NCBI GenBank assembly: GCA_017165825.1
Contig: CM029387.1
Location: 2,936,289-3,000,288, forward strand
Source: Hepsetus odoe
Taxonomy: Eukaryota; Chordata; Actinopteri; Characiformes; Hepsetidae
Direction: 5' to 3'
DNA: 64,000 nucleotides
Position numbers and translations under genes: made by a program. Positions 23,125 to 33,514 of the stretch are shown here, one piece after another (positions within the stretch are counted from its first letter, which is position 1; the number at the start of each line of letters is the position of its first letter). The notes under the pieces were generated by a model. That model did not search any database. It had not been told where the DNA came from and was given only the letters and a program-made list of their open reading frames with translations.

Positions 23125-23710
23125 TACAACTCTCTCCTTGCTGGTCTTCTCCTGAAGCCTAGCAGAACCCAAAATCTGATTTGAATGCAGCAGCATGGCT
23201 GGACTTAAACACCACTCCACTACTGCCCACCCTCCACTGGCTTCCTGTGGTGCCCACTTTAAATTTTCTAAAAATGGTCCAGCCCCATCTTACCAAACCG
23301 CACCGATGAAACCATGAAACACAGCTCGCCAGTTTAGAGCACCAAACCTGACTTGACCTCTCAGGTCTCAATGCGGACCAGCGGACCATTACGACTCTTC
23401 TCAGCTCCTAAAGGGTGGAGCAAACTTTCCTTGATCATCAGAATGGCTGAGACCCTTGGTGTCTTCAGAAGAACCCTGGAGACCCACCTCTGAAGACCTA
23501 CTTAGGATAATAAACAATACCTTCATGCTTTAAACAACACATCGCATTTCACCAGGTCTTCTCCGTGAACTGGTTGAGCCAAAACATCATGTCACAGAAC
23601 TTTAGTTGAAGCTCTTTCAGATCCAGGTTTTCTACCGTGAGGGACGTGTTTTTATAGGAAAATAAACAGCATGAGACAAGCGTCTGCGAAACGCTGTGGA
23701 TGTAAAACTA
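23125..23710 (+). pseudogene. L2-type LINE 3' end (second copy)
   Basis: The frame at 23442 reads MAETLGVFRRTLETHL, the 'lgvFkr.LkthLf' ending common in L2/CR1-group LINE proteins. Earlier sequence (about 23200-23300) shows the 'LhWLPV' type region in broken frames ('ctccactggcttcctgtggt'). The tail 'gacaagcgtctgcgaaacgc' (23675-23694) resembles the tail of the 9.6-kb copy but is diverged. Confidence 0.75.
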
Positions 23711-23714
23711 CATG

Positions 23715-24455
23715 AGCCACGTTATTAAAGAAACCTCAGAACCCAACAGCGTCTTAGCTCATCGACGACATTTGGTGGAAGAAGGGAAACGGTGTAAACT
23801 CGATTTTCGAAAGAGTTATCACTTTAATGTTCTCTAAAACAAAGATCTCGCTGCTGCGCTCTTTTAAAATTGGGGGCTAAACACAGAAAGAACTGCTGAA
23901 CTCTATTATTTCAAGATGATAAAACAGAAACGCTCAGAAATAAAAGGTGACTTTCTGTAATTCTGCCTTATATCAGTGTTTCCATCTTTAATTAGATCTT
24001 TTTGAGGCGACCATTTCAGCATGAAACGCATGGAAGGGGTTTCTGTTCCTCAATGAAACAGGCTGGTGCAACTGTGGAAAAGGTGACAGCAATAATTTAC
24101 CTTGATGGATGTGACTGTTTTGTAGCAGTGGTAACATGCGGCCCGGCTGAATATTGTCCATATGGTTCTCTTTTTTTATTATTATTTCTGCGATGGTCCC
24201 AGTTTCATTTGTTATATAAATGGAGTAGTCTAAAGCCCTGCTGGAGCTGGATTAGTTTTTCTCAGCAGAGATGCTCTGGTGTTATTTGTTGTGAATTTAT
24301 TGGTTTGGGAGAAGGTATGTGTGCATTTTCTCCAAATACAGAGATCTTGGATTAAAAGATTATAGCCTGGATGTTCATGCCAGCTCCACACCACAGGGCC
24401 GCATCAGAAGACCAACCTAATTATTAATACTGTTTTCAGTACCGGATTACAGCCA
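23715..24455. other. Unique non-coding stretch
   Basis: No gene or repeat recognised. A 117-codon frame at 24002-24355 is Cys/Phe/Leu-rich with no known domain. Confidence 0.35.
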
Positions 24456-24459
24456 CTAC

Positions 24460-25110
24460 AGTCTGGAAAAACTGCACACTGCAGATTCATACTGGATTCA
24501 AATCCTGCCAGACTGGAAAACTGCACACTGTAGATTCATACTGGAATAAAAATTCTCCCAGACTGGAAAACTGCACACTATAGATTCATACTGGATTAAA
24601 ATCCTCCCAGACTGGAAAACTGCACACTGTAGATTCATACTGGATTAAAATCCTCCCAGACTGGAAAACTGCACACTGTAGATTCATACTGGATTAAAAT
24701 CCTCCCAGACTGGAAAACTGCACACTGTAGATTCATACTGGATTAAAATCCTCCCAGACTGGAAAACTGCACACTGTAGATTCATACTGGATTAAAATCC
24801 TCCCAGACTGGAAAACTGCACACTGCAGATTCATACTGGATTAAAATCCTCCCAGACTGGAAAACTGCACACTGTAGATTCATACTGGATTCAAATCCTC
24901 CCAGACTGGAAAACTGCACACTGTAGATTCATACTGGAATAAAAATCCTCCCAGACTGGAAAACTGCACACTGCAGATTCATACTGGATTAAAATCCTCC
25001 CAGACTGGAAAACTGCACACTGTAGATTCATACTGGATTCAAATCCTCCCAGACTGGAAAACTGCACACTGTAGATTCATACTGGAATGAAATCCTCCCA
25101 GACTGGTTCA
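24460..25110. repeat. 49-bp tandem satellite, 13 full copies
   Basis: Unit starts agactggaaaactgcacact and continues 'gtagattcatactggattaa' plus 'aatcctccc'. Unit starts are at 24460, 24510, 24560, 24609, 24658, 24707, 24756, 24805, 24854, 24903, 24953, 25002, 25051 and a partial at 25100; spacing is 49 bp with four 50-bp units... variants (gca/gta, ttaa/ttca/aata) alternate between units. Confidence 0.97.
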
Positions 25111-25615
25111 CAGATTCACAAGGGAAATAAAATCACTACAGACTGTCAAATTATAAAAACTACACAGCAGAGATTCATACTGGTTTAAAATTACTCCAAA
25201 CTGGAGATTCACACTGGATTAAATTACTCCACAAATATCATTACAGACTGTAGTAATTCCATAGCTTTGACCATCAGACTGAAAAAGAACACACACTGCA
25301 GATTCATACGGTCTTAAAATCCAGCTAACTTTAATGAACATTTTCCCTAAAAACACTCAACATTTCACTTTAATTTAAATTTAAACGAAACATTCCACAT
25401 TTCACTTTAATTAAACATTTTTTATTAAAAAACACTCCACATTAAACTTGAAACACTACACATTTATTACTATCAGGCAGTAAAAACTCTTTCTATATTC
25501 ATACTGGATAACATTCCTACTGCTTGTCTGCAGATTCATGCCGGATTAAAACTCCTATGCAATTATTACTGTCTGCAGATTCATACAGGATTCAAACCTT
25601 CCCAGGGGTACTGCT
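25111..25615. repeat. Decayed flank of the 49-bp satellite
   Basis: Phrases of the unit ('gcagattcatac', 'gagattcatactgg', 'cactggattaaattactcc') recur at irregular spacing at about 25165-25320 and 25495-25600, with unrelated AT-rich sequence between. These look like old, no longer homogenised units. Confidence 0.7.
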
Positions 25616-25619
25616 GCTG

Positions 25620-26875
25620 CTTGCGTAAAGGAATTCAATGTTTGTATCAATTTGCTCATTCTTTCCTTTGTTCCTCTTTTTATTTATTCTTTTTTTCATT
25701 TCTGTATTTAAGACATGTGAATGAATGAATGCCTTTAATGAATTCCTTAATTCACCATTCACTTTTGCGCATCAGTCTTCGGAGATTATAAAACTCATTT
25801 TTCATCACTTACGTTCACCGTGACCTCCCTCTGCCTTCTTTTGCACGAGGCACCAGAAACACGCCATTGATGTGTAGAAATGAAAGGACGACAGATAGAG
25901 ATATATATTCAGATTAGTTAAAAGCACGTCAAACACACAGCAGTGCTGTATTGCATTAGGAGGAGGAATTTCAAGGCCTACTGAGTAACATTTTAAGATG
26001 GGCCTTCAATAATTAATAGAGCACTTAAAGAGAGAGCTTGGAGACATATACTGATTATGCAGTGGCCTAAAGCTACTCTGTTCAGCTATGCATGCTTTGA
26101 CATTTAACGATATTTTTTCATTCGCATCTATGAGCCAGTGGACATGAGTTTAATTGACCTTGAGGAGAGACAAGGCTGTGACTGCAGAATCCCAACTTGT
26201 GTGATGTATTTTTCAATTTTTCTCAGCAGCGTTGCATGGCTATAGCATCTGAGCGAGTGTGTAGAGGCTTGCTGGAACAAATCTGGAAAATCTACCAGAA
26301 ACAGAGCTGTCCGTAAATAATTGGACGGGGTCACAGTCTTTTGTTTCAGTTCTGCACCTCAGCATGCTGGATTTGAAAGAGTGTGTTGCCATTTTTTTTT
26401 TTGTGTTTTCGTGGGCCGACCCAAAACTTGAGTTGAATGCTAAATAACCAGTATCCTGTTTCTCCAGCTTGGGTGCCATTTTAAGCCCAGTCTCCTCATT
26501 ATTTGCCATTGTGTTGACTCGGGACTATTCTAAGCCTACAGCATATCTCAGATACTTTCCAGAACCTGCATTCAACCCTAAATAGCAACCCTCTCCTGCT
26601 CCTGAGCGCTAAACAGGAAGCAGGAGGAAGTTTTCAGGTCTTTGTTTTTCACATTACAGACATCTTTTCTGACATTGCATTAGCGTGTTTTCCCTTTTGT
26701 AGATTCAGGAACGCAATTAACGCAAAACATATTTGAGCACAGCATTATAAACGAGAGCAGCCACAGATGCGAGAGACCTTTCACTGGTTTGAAAAGGAAT
26801 GGAAAGGCATCTGTCTGGGAGTCTCCAATTGATAAAGAAGGGAATGAGGCATATTGTCAAATATTAATTTTTATA
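25620..26875. other. Unique sequence; 25900-26240 candidate conserved element
   Basis: Repeat-free. 'cttcaataattaatagagca' (26004-26023), 'gctatgcatgctttgac' and 'gagtttaattgacc' give dense AT-core motifs of homeodomain type. No splice sites or coding frame stand out. One of the better enhancer candidates here, still inference. Confidence 0.35.
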
Positions 26876-26879
26876 TAAA

Positions 26880-27066
26880 TTTACATCTACAGCATTAAGC
26901 AGACACTCTTTTCCAGAGTGACTTCCAATTCCTGATTACTGGGACAGTCCCCCTGGTTCTTGCTCAGGAACCCAGTGGTGGTAGTGCTAGAGGTGGGATT
27001 TGTACCTGCAACTTGGTCCATGGGCATCCATAGGTGACTATCCTACCACTAGACCCCCAGCACCCC
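26880..27066 (-). mobile_element. SINE family B copy
   Basis: 'cattaagcagacactctttt' (tail), 'ctgggacagtccccctggtt', 'gtgggatttgtacctgcaac' (antisense B box) and 'taccactagacccccagcac'. A short internal deletion shortens the 'ggttaagggt' part. Confidence 0.8.
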
Positions 27067-27149
27067 AAAAATCCCCAAAAAACTGAATGTTGTAGTCAGT
27101 CATTTAATGTCTTGGCTATACGCCATGTGGTATGAACTTCCTGAGCTTG

Positions 27150-27545
27150 TTTCTTCATATTTTGCTTCCAAAAAACAGAATTTGTTGTATTTTTTTAAAA
27201 TGTTGAACAGTTCTCCAGATCTTCCTGAAGAACAGTGTAGTTGTCTCTCATTTTCAGTCCAGTCTCTGTACCTGAGCAGTTCTCCAGATCTTCCTGAAGG
27301 ACAGTGTTGTTGTCTTTCATTTCCAGTCCAGTCTCTGTACCTGAGCAGTTCTCCAGATCTTCCTGAAGGACAGTGTTGTTGTCTCTCATGTTCAGTCCAG
27401 TCTCTGTACCTGAGCAGTTCTCCAGATCTTCCTGAAGGACAGTGTTGTTGTCTTGTATCTTTAAGCACTTTGCGGCCACAGTAAAATGTTCCCATTTCCT
27501 TTATTTGTACTCAATACGACAAAGATTAGAGAGGTTGAAAGGTAT
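27150..27545 (-). mobile_element. Tc1-like derivative with four 69-bp tandem units
   Basis: Units at 27208-27276, 27277-27345, 27346-27414 and a partial 27415-27454, each starting cagttctccagatcttcctg. Preceded by 'cttcatattttgcttccaaa', which is also in the Tc1-like copy at 19.5 kb, and followed by 'agtaaaatgttcccatttcc', shared with 0.87 kb. Because 69 is a multiple of three, long open frames run through on both strands (a 23-residue repeat LQEDLENCSGTETGL...). I regard these as spurious. Confidence 0.85.
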
Positions 27546-27549
27546 CAGC

Positions 27550-28200
27550 CACCAAAAAGGTGTTTCCCAAGTCCAGAACATCTAGAATGGGACCACCTAA
27601 TTAAGCCAATTTTTTGTCCAAATGTGTTTTCCTATGATCTGATGGTGGTGCTGTTGCTGGTGGGTCCATGGGAGACAAAATAATCACCTTCTAGTTTTTG
27701 GGTAACAGCAGGTTAAATGATAAGGAGGTCAAGGATGAAATCAATTTCTAAATTTCCTCTTTCATTCCCACCAGAACACCAGTCACTCCTGTTGTAGTTA
27801 ATGCTGTGTGATTTTGGATTTATTTCATGTGGACTCTGTATGTACTCTTGATATTAAGTCAAATTTGCTGGTAAGAGTCAAATCCATCAATGGTAAAGTT
27901 AAGAACAAGCAAAGGATGAGCAAAGTGCAAAGATTCCTCTTTACACCCCGCTTAAAATAGAAGAAATCTTCCCGACCCTCCCAGACCCCCAGAGCAGCTC
28001 TGCTGTATAAAATCCCAGAGGAAACACCACTAACAACTTCACGACTCTCCATTAATCTCCCTCTAAGCTTCAGCTTCATAGCAGATGCTTGGAGAGGATA
28101 AGGCAACACAGCGGGGGAGAGAGCTAGCTAAGCCTGGGTGAGTGTTGAATCAACAGAAAGAGGAGAAATATCACTAAAAATGTCATCTCGGAGTGAGCAG
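27550..28200. other. Unique non-coding stretch
   Basis: No gene or repeat recognised. Nothing specific seen. Confidence 0.35.
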
Positions 28201-28206
28201 CGCAGG

Positions 28207-28281
28207 CCAAAAGTAATTGGACAGATATAAACTAAAAGACACGTTTCTGTACTGTTCTCCTGTTCCAATACTTTTGCTCAG
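28207..28281. mobile_element. Possible short MITE with 'ccaaaagtaattgg' ends
   Basis: Left end 'gccaaaagtaattggacag' and right end 'ctgttccaatacttttgctc' are imperfect reverse complements (about 15 of 19 positions). The spacer is short. Similar 'ctccaaaagtaatggaacg' sequence occurs alone at 16554-16572. Confidence 0.45.
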
Positions 28282-28361
28282 CTTATTATGATCAATTAAA
28301 CTTGTCTGAGTTTGAGCACAAGGGAAATCTCATAATTATCTGTTGATCTTAAACCCATCTG

Positions 28362-28384
28362 TTTATATATATATATATATATAT
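28362..28384. repeat. (TA)n microsatellite
   Basis: Uninterrupted TA dinucleotides. Confidence 0.9.
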
Positions 28385-28425
28385 GGCACATTGTGAACGT
28401 ATTTGGATGAAAAAACGCGGACCGT

Positions 28426-28749
28426 TACTTGGGGTAACCTATTTGTGTGAGGGAATCAAACCCACGACTTCCTGATTATGGTTTTTTGATTACAATATAA
28501 AAAAGAAAAGCAGTGAAGGCGTACTGGTTTGGGACTAGGCTAGGCCCCAAACCAGAAGGTTGTGGGTTTGATTCAATAGATGGCCCTGAGGTTCCATTGA
28601 GCAAGGTATCATCCCCATCACTGCTCCCTGGGAACTCGTTGTGGTTCACTGTGTGCTGTACCTCAGAGCTACCTTCTGGTCTGGGATTCGAACCCACGAC
28701 CTTCTGATCTTGAAGCCTAGTCCCTAAACACGAGACCACCGCTGCCCAC
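28426..28749. mobile_element. Cluster of three SINE A fragments in alternating orientation
   Basis: 28426-28482 is a minus fragment ('ggaatcaaacccacgacttc'). 28510-28662 is a plus fragment ('ggttgtgggtttgattc', 'gagcaaggtatcatcccc', 'atcactgctccctgg'). 28664-28749 is a minus fragment ('gggattcgaacccacgacct', 'gagaccaccgctgcccac'). The head-to-head layout suggests one copy inserted in another or an inversion. Confidence 0.75.
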
Positions 28750-29120
28750 TGGCCACATGCAGAGAATGTAGAGAACCTTCACGCATTTTTTTGGGGAACG
28801 CCTGTGAAATTTTAAATGGCCTGTATTTTTGATAAGTGTAAGTCAGTTCTTTTTAATTCGGTGATGTTGTCATGCCGCCGGTGTACAGTTTGACATGACG
28901 AGTGAGGACAGCTCGCTCACTAAGTGCCCGGAAGGTTTGTAATTGAAAGCTAACTGGTGTCAGTTGCTCGGGCGCTTGTCACACCTTCCTACTTTCTTTG
29001 GTTGTTTTCTTTTCCAAAGTTTTCAGAAATGTTTCAGAATTCTTTCAGAATGTTTTTCCATTGATTTAAGTTCCCTGACACATCTGTAGAGAGCAGTGAG
29101 CCGTAAGGACTGGGCACCTA
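28750..29120. other. Unique non-coding stretch
   Basis: No gene or repeat recognised between the SINE A cluster and the next LINE fragment. Confidence 0.35.
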
Positions 29121-29125
29121 AACCC

Positions 29126-29400
29126 TCCTCCTTCTTCTTCTTCAAGATGCTCCCGTTAGTCGTCAGTGGATAAACCGTCTCCGTTTCTTCCTGTCCTCTG
29201 CATCTTCCTCTTTCACACCGTCCCCCTGCATGTCCTCTCTCACCACATCCATAAACCTCCTCTTTGGTCTTCCTCTTCTCCTCTTTCCTTGCATCTCCAT
29301 CTTCAACAACCTTCTCCCAATGTAATCCTCGTCTCTCCTCCAAACCAGCGCAACCTTGCTTCTCCAACTGTCTCCAATTAGACACCTCCATACTGTGTGC
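29126..29400 (-). pseudogene. Non-LTR retrotransposon 3' end (copy 2)
   Basis: Minus strand reads VWRRDEDYIGRRLLKMEMQG, then KRRRGRPKRRFMDVVREDMQ and an acidic EEDAEDRK segment: the same C-terminus as the copies at 14.1 and 38.0 kb and the best preserved of the four here. The 3' end contains 'cttcttcttcttcaagatgc' (plus strand), typical of the family tail. The 5' part is truncated. Confidence 0.8.
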
Positions 29401-29429
29401 ATATATATATTTATATATAAATCCCATTC

Positions 29430-29745
29430 ATTTCTTTAAAAACCGTTTCCAGAGATCCAGACTTTCTTGTATGTTTAATGTCCTGTTGAGGGACAGTTCT
29501 CCAGGCTTCCTGAAGGACAATGCTTTCCTCTCTTGTTTTCAGTGCAGTCCCTGAACCTGAGCAGTTTCAGAGGCAGAAGCAGTGTGGAACGTTGAACAAA
29601 ATGCAGAAGACCTTCAAGAAGCCCGGAGAACTGTTTCTGAAGACTTCAGGCTGTGCTGGAGAAAATCGGTGGTCGAAGCGAATACTGACTTTAAAGCTGG
29701 TTTGATTATAAACTGGTTTTACATGTAGGTTTGGACATGCAGCAA
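29430..29745 (+). mobile_element. Tc1-like element remnant (69-bp unit ancestor family)
   Basis: Starts 'ccagagatccagactttctt', passes one 69-bp-type segment (about 29491-29560), then the transposase C-terminus: 29650-29688 reads AVLEKIGGRSEY and a stop. Same family as 19.2 kb (minus) and 52.4 kb (plus). Most of the coding region is lost. Confidence 0.75.
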
Positions 29746-29749
29746 ATCA

Positions 29750-30470
29750 CTGAACATTATCTCACGTTCATATTTTCCTTTCATTATAATTTCCCTTGAA
29801 CGGGGTTGACTGTAATCTAATCTACTCTCTAAATTCAATGTCAACGAGCGATCCTTTAATAAAGGGCTGAGATCCACAATGTTCTCAGCTCACCTCAGAT
29901 GAGACTCTTTTCAGCTGTTACACTATGAAAGATATTTCTCTTTTATTTACTGTCTTAGTGTTAGTGTTGGGACAGGTCACACTCTGGTGCTGTCAGGGGT
30001 CCCAGCTGAGTGAATTGAAGGGAACCGCTGGGTTAATACCGTGCACTAAAGTACCCGGATCACAAAGAGCACTTTCACACATCTTCATCTAGAAGATTCA
30101 ACTGCACTGGACTTCTGTCTTCTCGATGTCTGTTAAGATGATACTATGATTGAGATATTGAGATATATAAAATTTATAAATGTATAAAAACTATAAAACA
30201 AATCCAGCATCAACTGTTCATTATTCAGTGCCTAGATTAACCAATTTGAGTACAAATGAATAGCAATAATCAGTACATATTATAACATATTCAGTAACTA
30301 CAATAAATTATTCCTTATCTACTATAAAGTAATCATGTTTTACTAAACATTACTCCATAATTACTATCAATCATTAGTATTTACTTTGAATTAGCTATTC
30401 ATTAGCTACTATAAATTATTCAGAAACTGACGAAATACTTAATTACTGTATGCTATTCTGGAATAATAAT
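29750..30470. other. AT-rich degenerate sequence with 'actataaattatt' phrases
   Basis: From about 30230 the phrases 'aactacaataaattattcct', 'ctactataaattattcag' and 'tactataaagtaatc' recur, and continue after the SINE A copy at 30.69-30.84 kb ('agtaactactatgtattaat', 'gtaactacaatgtattaata'). This looks like an old AT-rich tandem repeat split by a SINE. Confidence 0.5.
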
Positions 30471-30471
30471 A

Positions 30472-30692
30472 AAGTGAAAGTGACTACCCTTGTCATTATG
30501 AAACACAGCACAACGAAATTCAACCTCTGCGTTTCACCAACACACACACACGTGCATTGAAAGCGTCCGGGGAGAAATGTCGGGGACGGTACCTTGCTCA
30601 AGAGTATCTCAGGGCAGCCTACTGGTGTGGGAATTGAACCCACAACCTTCCAATCTGGGGCAGCTCCCTAACCACTATGCCACCGCTGCCCC
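30472..30692 (-). mobile_element. SINE family A copy, nearly full length
   Basis: 'aaagtgaaagtgactaccct', 'gtcattatgaaacacagcac', 'tcggggacggtaccttgctc', 'gaattgaacccacaaccttc' and 'ctaaccactatgccaccgct' in antisense order. It sits inside an AT-rich degenerate repeat. Confidence 0.9.
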
Positions 30693-30856
30693 AGTAGTAG
30701 TAATAAATGTAGTATTTACAATAAAGTAACTACTATGTATTAATGTCCTGTGTACTAACAAGTAACTACAATGTATTAATATTTCATTACTATAAATTAT
30801 TTAGTTTCTACAGTTATTCTTGTATCTAAAAGTTTTTTTTTAATATTCTGGTATTT

Positions 30857-31005
30857 AACCCACACACTCCGTGCAGCAGGGGGCAGACATATCCAGCACC
30901 CGGGGAGCAGTGATGGGGACGGTACCTTGCTCAAGGGAACCTACTGGTCTGGGATTGGAAACAACGACCTTTTGATCCTGGAGCCAAGTCCCTAAACACT
31001 AGGCC
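30857..31005 (-). mobile_element. SINE family A copy, head truncated
   Basis: 'cccacacactccgtgcagca', 'agcagtgatggggacggtac', 'gggattggaaacaacgacct' and 'agtccctaaacactaggcc', then unrelated sequence before the last part of the head. Only 165 bp separates it from the preceding A copy. Confidence 0.85.
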
Positions 31006-31009
31006 TGTA

Positions 31010-31500
31010 GAATGTTCTGGATCACAGACACCATTCCAGCTCCATCCCTCCAGAGGACACTGTTCCAGAGCCCAACTCTGGGGGTTCTTATCCATCTGTC
31101 TGATGCTTGGCTTTGGGCCTGGTGACCTTAAGCTCACATGTGGCTGCTCCTGGACCTACAGGCAGCTGTGTGGGAAAACCAGTGTGAGGTTCAAAGGTTA
31201 AACTGGATCATTATATCATTTATACGTGCAATTTATTAATTATGAGAATCAGAAACAACAGAAATGAGAAACGAGGGATGAATATCCTCCCGAAAGCAGC
31301 GGGGGAAACAAAGCAGCACTGGAGCGTGTGACCCAGCAGTCTGTTCACTCAGATTCTACATATTTTGGCAGTTGAACAAACCTTGACTCCCTCCTCTCTC
31401 CATCCCCCCATCCCTCTTCCTTTCCTCCAGACAACGAAAAAGGGAGATTCATTCTATTTCATCTCCAGGAAAACAAGCATTCCCTCCTTCGCCCTGCAGT
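31010..31500. other. Unique non-coding stretch
   Basis: No gene or repeat recognised. Confidence 0.35.
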
Positions 31501-31502
31501 GC

Positions 31503-31507
<5 letters not shown>

Positions 31508-31574
<67 letters not shown>

Positions 31575-31734
31575 TTTGTTTTAGCCTGCATTCTAAAGTC
31601 TGTTTTTTTTTTTTTTTTTTTTTAGAGAGGACTCTGTTTCTGTCTCTTTTTCTGTCTGTGCACTCTCTCATTGCTCTGTCGTCCCCTCTCTCACTCTCTT
31701 TCTGTGCCCCTTAGACTCTCCTCTTTGTATTCAT

Positions 31735-31788
<54 letters not shown>

Positions 31789-31800
31789 CTCACTTTCTTT
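31508..31800. repeat. Long (CT)n tracts, (CA)n and T23 run
   Basis: CT repeats 31509-31561 and about 31736-31777, short CA repeats after each, and 23 consecutive T at 31601-31623. Ser/Leu-rich open frames are artefacts. Homopurine/homopyrimidine mirror tracts of this length can form triplex DNA. Confidence 0.97.
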
Positions 31801-31978
31801 GTTTCTTTAATTTTTCTTTTTTTCTCTCTCTCTGTCCTCCTCTAGGTCACTCCCACAGCCCGGAGCTGAAAGAATCACACCTCTTCCATATTCACAGAGG
31901 AAAAAAGCTAAAAGACCCCTCTGCTGCCTCAAACGTGCCTGGACCTTTAATCAGCAATTATATCCACACTGCCACCTC

Positions 31979-31980
<2 letters not shown>

Positions 31981-32009
<29 letters not shown>

Positions 32010-32075
32010 GAGAGAAGTACACTCTATCAGCTCTCACTGGGAATGGGAGCACTTGTTCCTTTTTGTTTGGCGCCT

Positions 32076-32154
<79 letters not shown>

Positions 32155-32172
32155 CACACACACACACACACA
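31981..32172. repeat. (GT)14 and (CA)n tracts in inverted orientation
   Basis: GT repeat 31981-32008, a 70-bp spacer, then CA repeats 32079-32172 with two 'cacctacac' interruptions. The two tracts are complementary on the same strand and could pair. The spacer and the preceding 31840-31980 block look unique. Confidence 0.97.
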
Positions 32173-32369
32173 ACATGTTTTGTTTGTACCATCACATTGT
32201 GCATGTCCAGTGCAACCAGTAGTGCATTATACATTTACCGTCCAGTTATTTAGTGTTGTGCTGCAGCAGGAGCATTATGTGTCACTTATCATGTTCTATG
32301 GTTCTATTTGTAGAACCACTTGTGTCTAATTCACTAGTGAATTTTTTACAGCTATCATTTTCATAAAGT

Positions 32370-32476
32370 GGGCAGTGGTGGTCTAGTGTTTAGGGACTAG
32401 GCCCCAGGATCAGAAGGTTGTGAGTTTGAACCCTGGACCGATGGGTTGGCCTGATGTGCCCTTCAGCAAGGTACAG
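32370..32476 (+). mobile_element. SINE family A 5' fragment joined to a minisatellite
   Basis: Plus-strand head 'gggcagtggtggtctagtg', 'gaaggttgtgagtttgaacc' (B box) and 'tgcccttcagcaaggtac'. The copy stops exactly where the 37-bp array begins, so the array replaced the rest of the SINE. Confidence 0.8.
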
Positions 32477-33510
32477 TAAACCCACACGATGGACCGTTAG
32501 ATCTAGAGTACAGTGAACCCACACGATGGACCGTTAGATCTAGAGCACAGTAAGCCCACCGCGATGGACACGTTTGATCTAGAAGCACAGTAAACCCACG
32601 ATGGACACGTTAGATCTGGGAAACACAGTAAACACGATGGACCGTTTGATCTAGAGCACAGTAAACCCACACGATGGACCGTTAGATCTAGAGCACAGTA
32701 AACCCACACGATGGACCGTTAGATCTAGAGAGCACGAAAAGTAAACCCACACGATGGACTGTTTGATCTAGAGCACAGTAAACCCACACGATGGACCGTT
32801 AGATCTAGAGCACAGTAAACCCACACGATGGACCGTGCTGATCTAGAGCACAGTAAACGCACCTGTTGAACCGTTTGATCTAGAGCACAGTAAGCACACG
32901 ATGGACCGTTAGATCGGCACAAGTAACCTGATGGACCCGTTGAATCTGAAGCACAGTAAGCCCACACGATGGACCGTGTGATCTCAAGGCACAGTAAACC
33001 ACCACGATGGACCCGTTAGATCTGAGCACGATAAGCCCCTGATGGACCGTTAGATCGACACAGTAAGCCCCACCCGATGGACGTGTGATCTATTTCGTCT
33101 TCGATGGACGTTTGATCTAGAAGTACGTACAAACGACACAGATTAATCAACACTAAACCAAGACAATAGTAATCTGATGTGATATATCAACCAAGATGGC
33201 CGATTTGATGCAGAACACAGCCAAAACCAGATAATGTCTGATCTAGAACGCAGTAAATCCAGAGGATTGTTGATCTAGAACGCAGTAAATCCAGAGGATT
33301 GTTGATCTAAAATACAGTAAACCCACATAATGCCTGATCTAGAACACAGTAAACCAAGATGATGGCTGCTCTAGAGCACCGTAAAAAATAAATGATGGTT
33401 GATCTAGGATGCAGTATACTCAGATGAGGGTTGATCTAGGCTACGAAAAAACAGATGAGGTTGATCTGAACACAGAAAACAGATGAAGGTTGATCTGAAA
33501 TTACAATACG
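32477..33510. repeat. 37-bp minisatellite with gradient of decay
   Basis: Unit 'cacagtaaacccacacgatg' plus 'gaccgttagatctagag'. Regular from 32477 to about 32830, with many small insertions and deletions to about 33125, then strongly diverged versions ('gttgatctagaacgcagtaa', 'cagatgagggttgatctagg') to about 33500. The 5' end adjoins a SINE A fragment. Confidence 0.9.
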
Positions 33511-33514
33511 CCTC

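Noticed and set aside
24460..25110. Possible CRISPR-like array because of regular short repeats
   Set aside because: Units are directly tandem without unique spacers, and the context is eukaryotic. It is a satellite.
27100..27495. 131-codon and 94-codon repeat proteins with a 23-residue unit
   Set aside because: The 69-bp unit is a multiple of three, so frames stay open on both strands. Similar copies elsewhere have broken frames, and no selection signature is visible.
31671..32222. 183-codon frame with Ser/Leu and His/Thr runs
   Set aside because: Runs through CT, GT and CA microsatellites; no domain.
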